Shown here piece after piece: positions 63,842-64,000 of a stretch of 64,000 nt of DNA (position 1 is its first letter; each line of letters starts with the position of its first letter). The notes beneath the pieces were generated by a model. The model did not search any database, was not told where the DNA came from, and saw nothing but the letters and a program-made list of their open reading frames with translations. The stretch covers positions 62,001 through 126,000 of the forward strand of contig JADJEA010000026.1 of NCBI GenBank assembly GCA_016702415.1, written 5' to 3'. Source of the stretch: Nostocoides sp. (lineage in GTDB: Bacteria > Actinomycetota > Actinomycetes > Actinomycetales > Dermatophilaceae). The position numbers and the translations under genes are program-made.

Positions 63842-64000
63842 GCCGCCGCTCCTTCCGTCACGCGGGCGGCGCGCAAGGCGGCCAGCTCCCGTGCGACTCG
63901 CTGTTGCTCGAGACGGACATCGAGCCGGCGCGTGCCCTCATAGGCGATGACGACGGCGAAGAGGATGATGCCCTGGATGATGTAAACCAACTCGGGAGCG
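63838..64000 (-). CDS. Partial ABC transporter permease, C-terminal end
   Basis: Only the last 53 codons lie in the window. They read a final membrane span (LVYIIQGIILFAVVIAYEG) followed by a basic, helical cytoplasmic tail ending in TEGAAA. The stop overlaps the next permease start (ATGA). It matches the C-terminus of the YufP-type partner permease of nucleoside importers; the ATPase and binding-protein genes are expected upstream, outside the window. Too short for a start. Confidence 0.8.
   Translation of the reverse strand, partial: APELVYIIQGIILFAVVIAYEGTRRLDVRLEQQRVARELAALRAARVTEGAAA

Overview
The window is high-GC (roughly 70%), densely coded bacterial DNA with no gene-free stretch longer than about 280 bases. 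It looks like an actinomycete. The mycothiol conjugate amidase, the LpdA-type flavoprotein, DUF501, DUF4307, the SigE-type sigma factor and the mfd-mazG-eno-ftsB-DUF501-ppx order are all typical of Actinomycetota. A member of Micrococcales, perhaps near Intrasporangiaceae/Dermatophilaceae, is my inference and not proven.

Layout. 0-5 kb: glmS-acpS-nnr (minus) diverges from coaA. 5-9.3 kb: a lytic transglycosylase, a PIN-PhoH ATPase, uppS, a small membrane protein and mca, all minus. 9.3-17 kb: DUF4307, greA and ilvA (plus), a GlmL-type ASKHA protein with DUF1992 (minus), an SGNH hydrolase, a Bax-inhibitor-1 protein, a tRNA with anticodon UAA and a TetR regulator. 17-30.4 kb: a long minus-strand housekeeping run of ppx, DUF501, ftsB, eno, a sigma factor with a membrane partner, YhhN, pseudouridine degradation genes (psuG plus a frameshifted kinase), mazG, a lipoprotein, mfd and pth. 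30.4-36.8 kb: a surface-glycan cluster (two glycosyltransferases, an O-antigen-ligase-like protein, a MurJ/Wzx-like flippase and a sulfotransferase). 37-44.7 kb: two small orphan genes, metA, a Nudix hydrolase, lpdA and a four-gene ABC importer. 44.7-64 kb: purine and pyrimidine nucleoside catabolism in two blocks (punA and a phosphohexomutase; deoC and two aldehyde dehydrogenases; add, deoA, cdd and nucleoside permeases). A secreted-protein block lies between them: two paralogous secreted proteins that resemble subtilases without a protease domain, followed by an S53 peptidase.

How it fits together. The nucleoside genes form a coherent route. Uptake by a BmpA-type permease is followed by deamination (cdd, add) and phosphorolysis (deoA, punA). 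The released sugar phosphates are then isomerised (hexomutase family) and cleaved (deoC), and the acetaldehyde is oxidised (ALDH). psuG and its kinase add pseudouridine salvage.

Sequence-level oddities. The heptamer GTATGCC/GGCATAC occurs about 95 times, against about 6 expected, in all reading phases and between genes. Many genes carry a TANNNT box 6-8 nt before the start codon, as expected for leaderless mRNAs. A 50-bp G tract followed by five copies of ACTTGAGCAC in both orientations sits before punA. The 3' ends of uppS and mazG carry short tandem duplications that include the stop codon.
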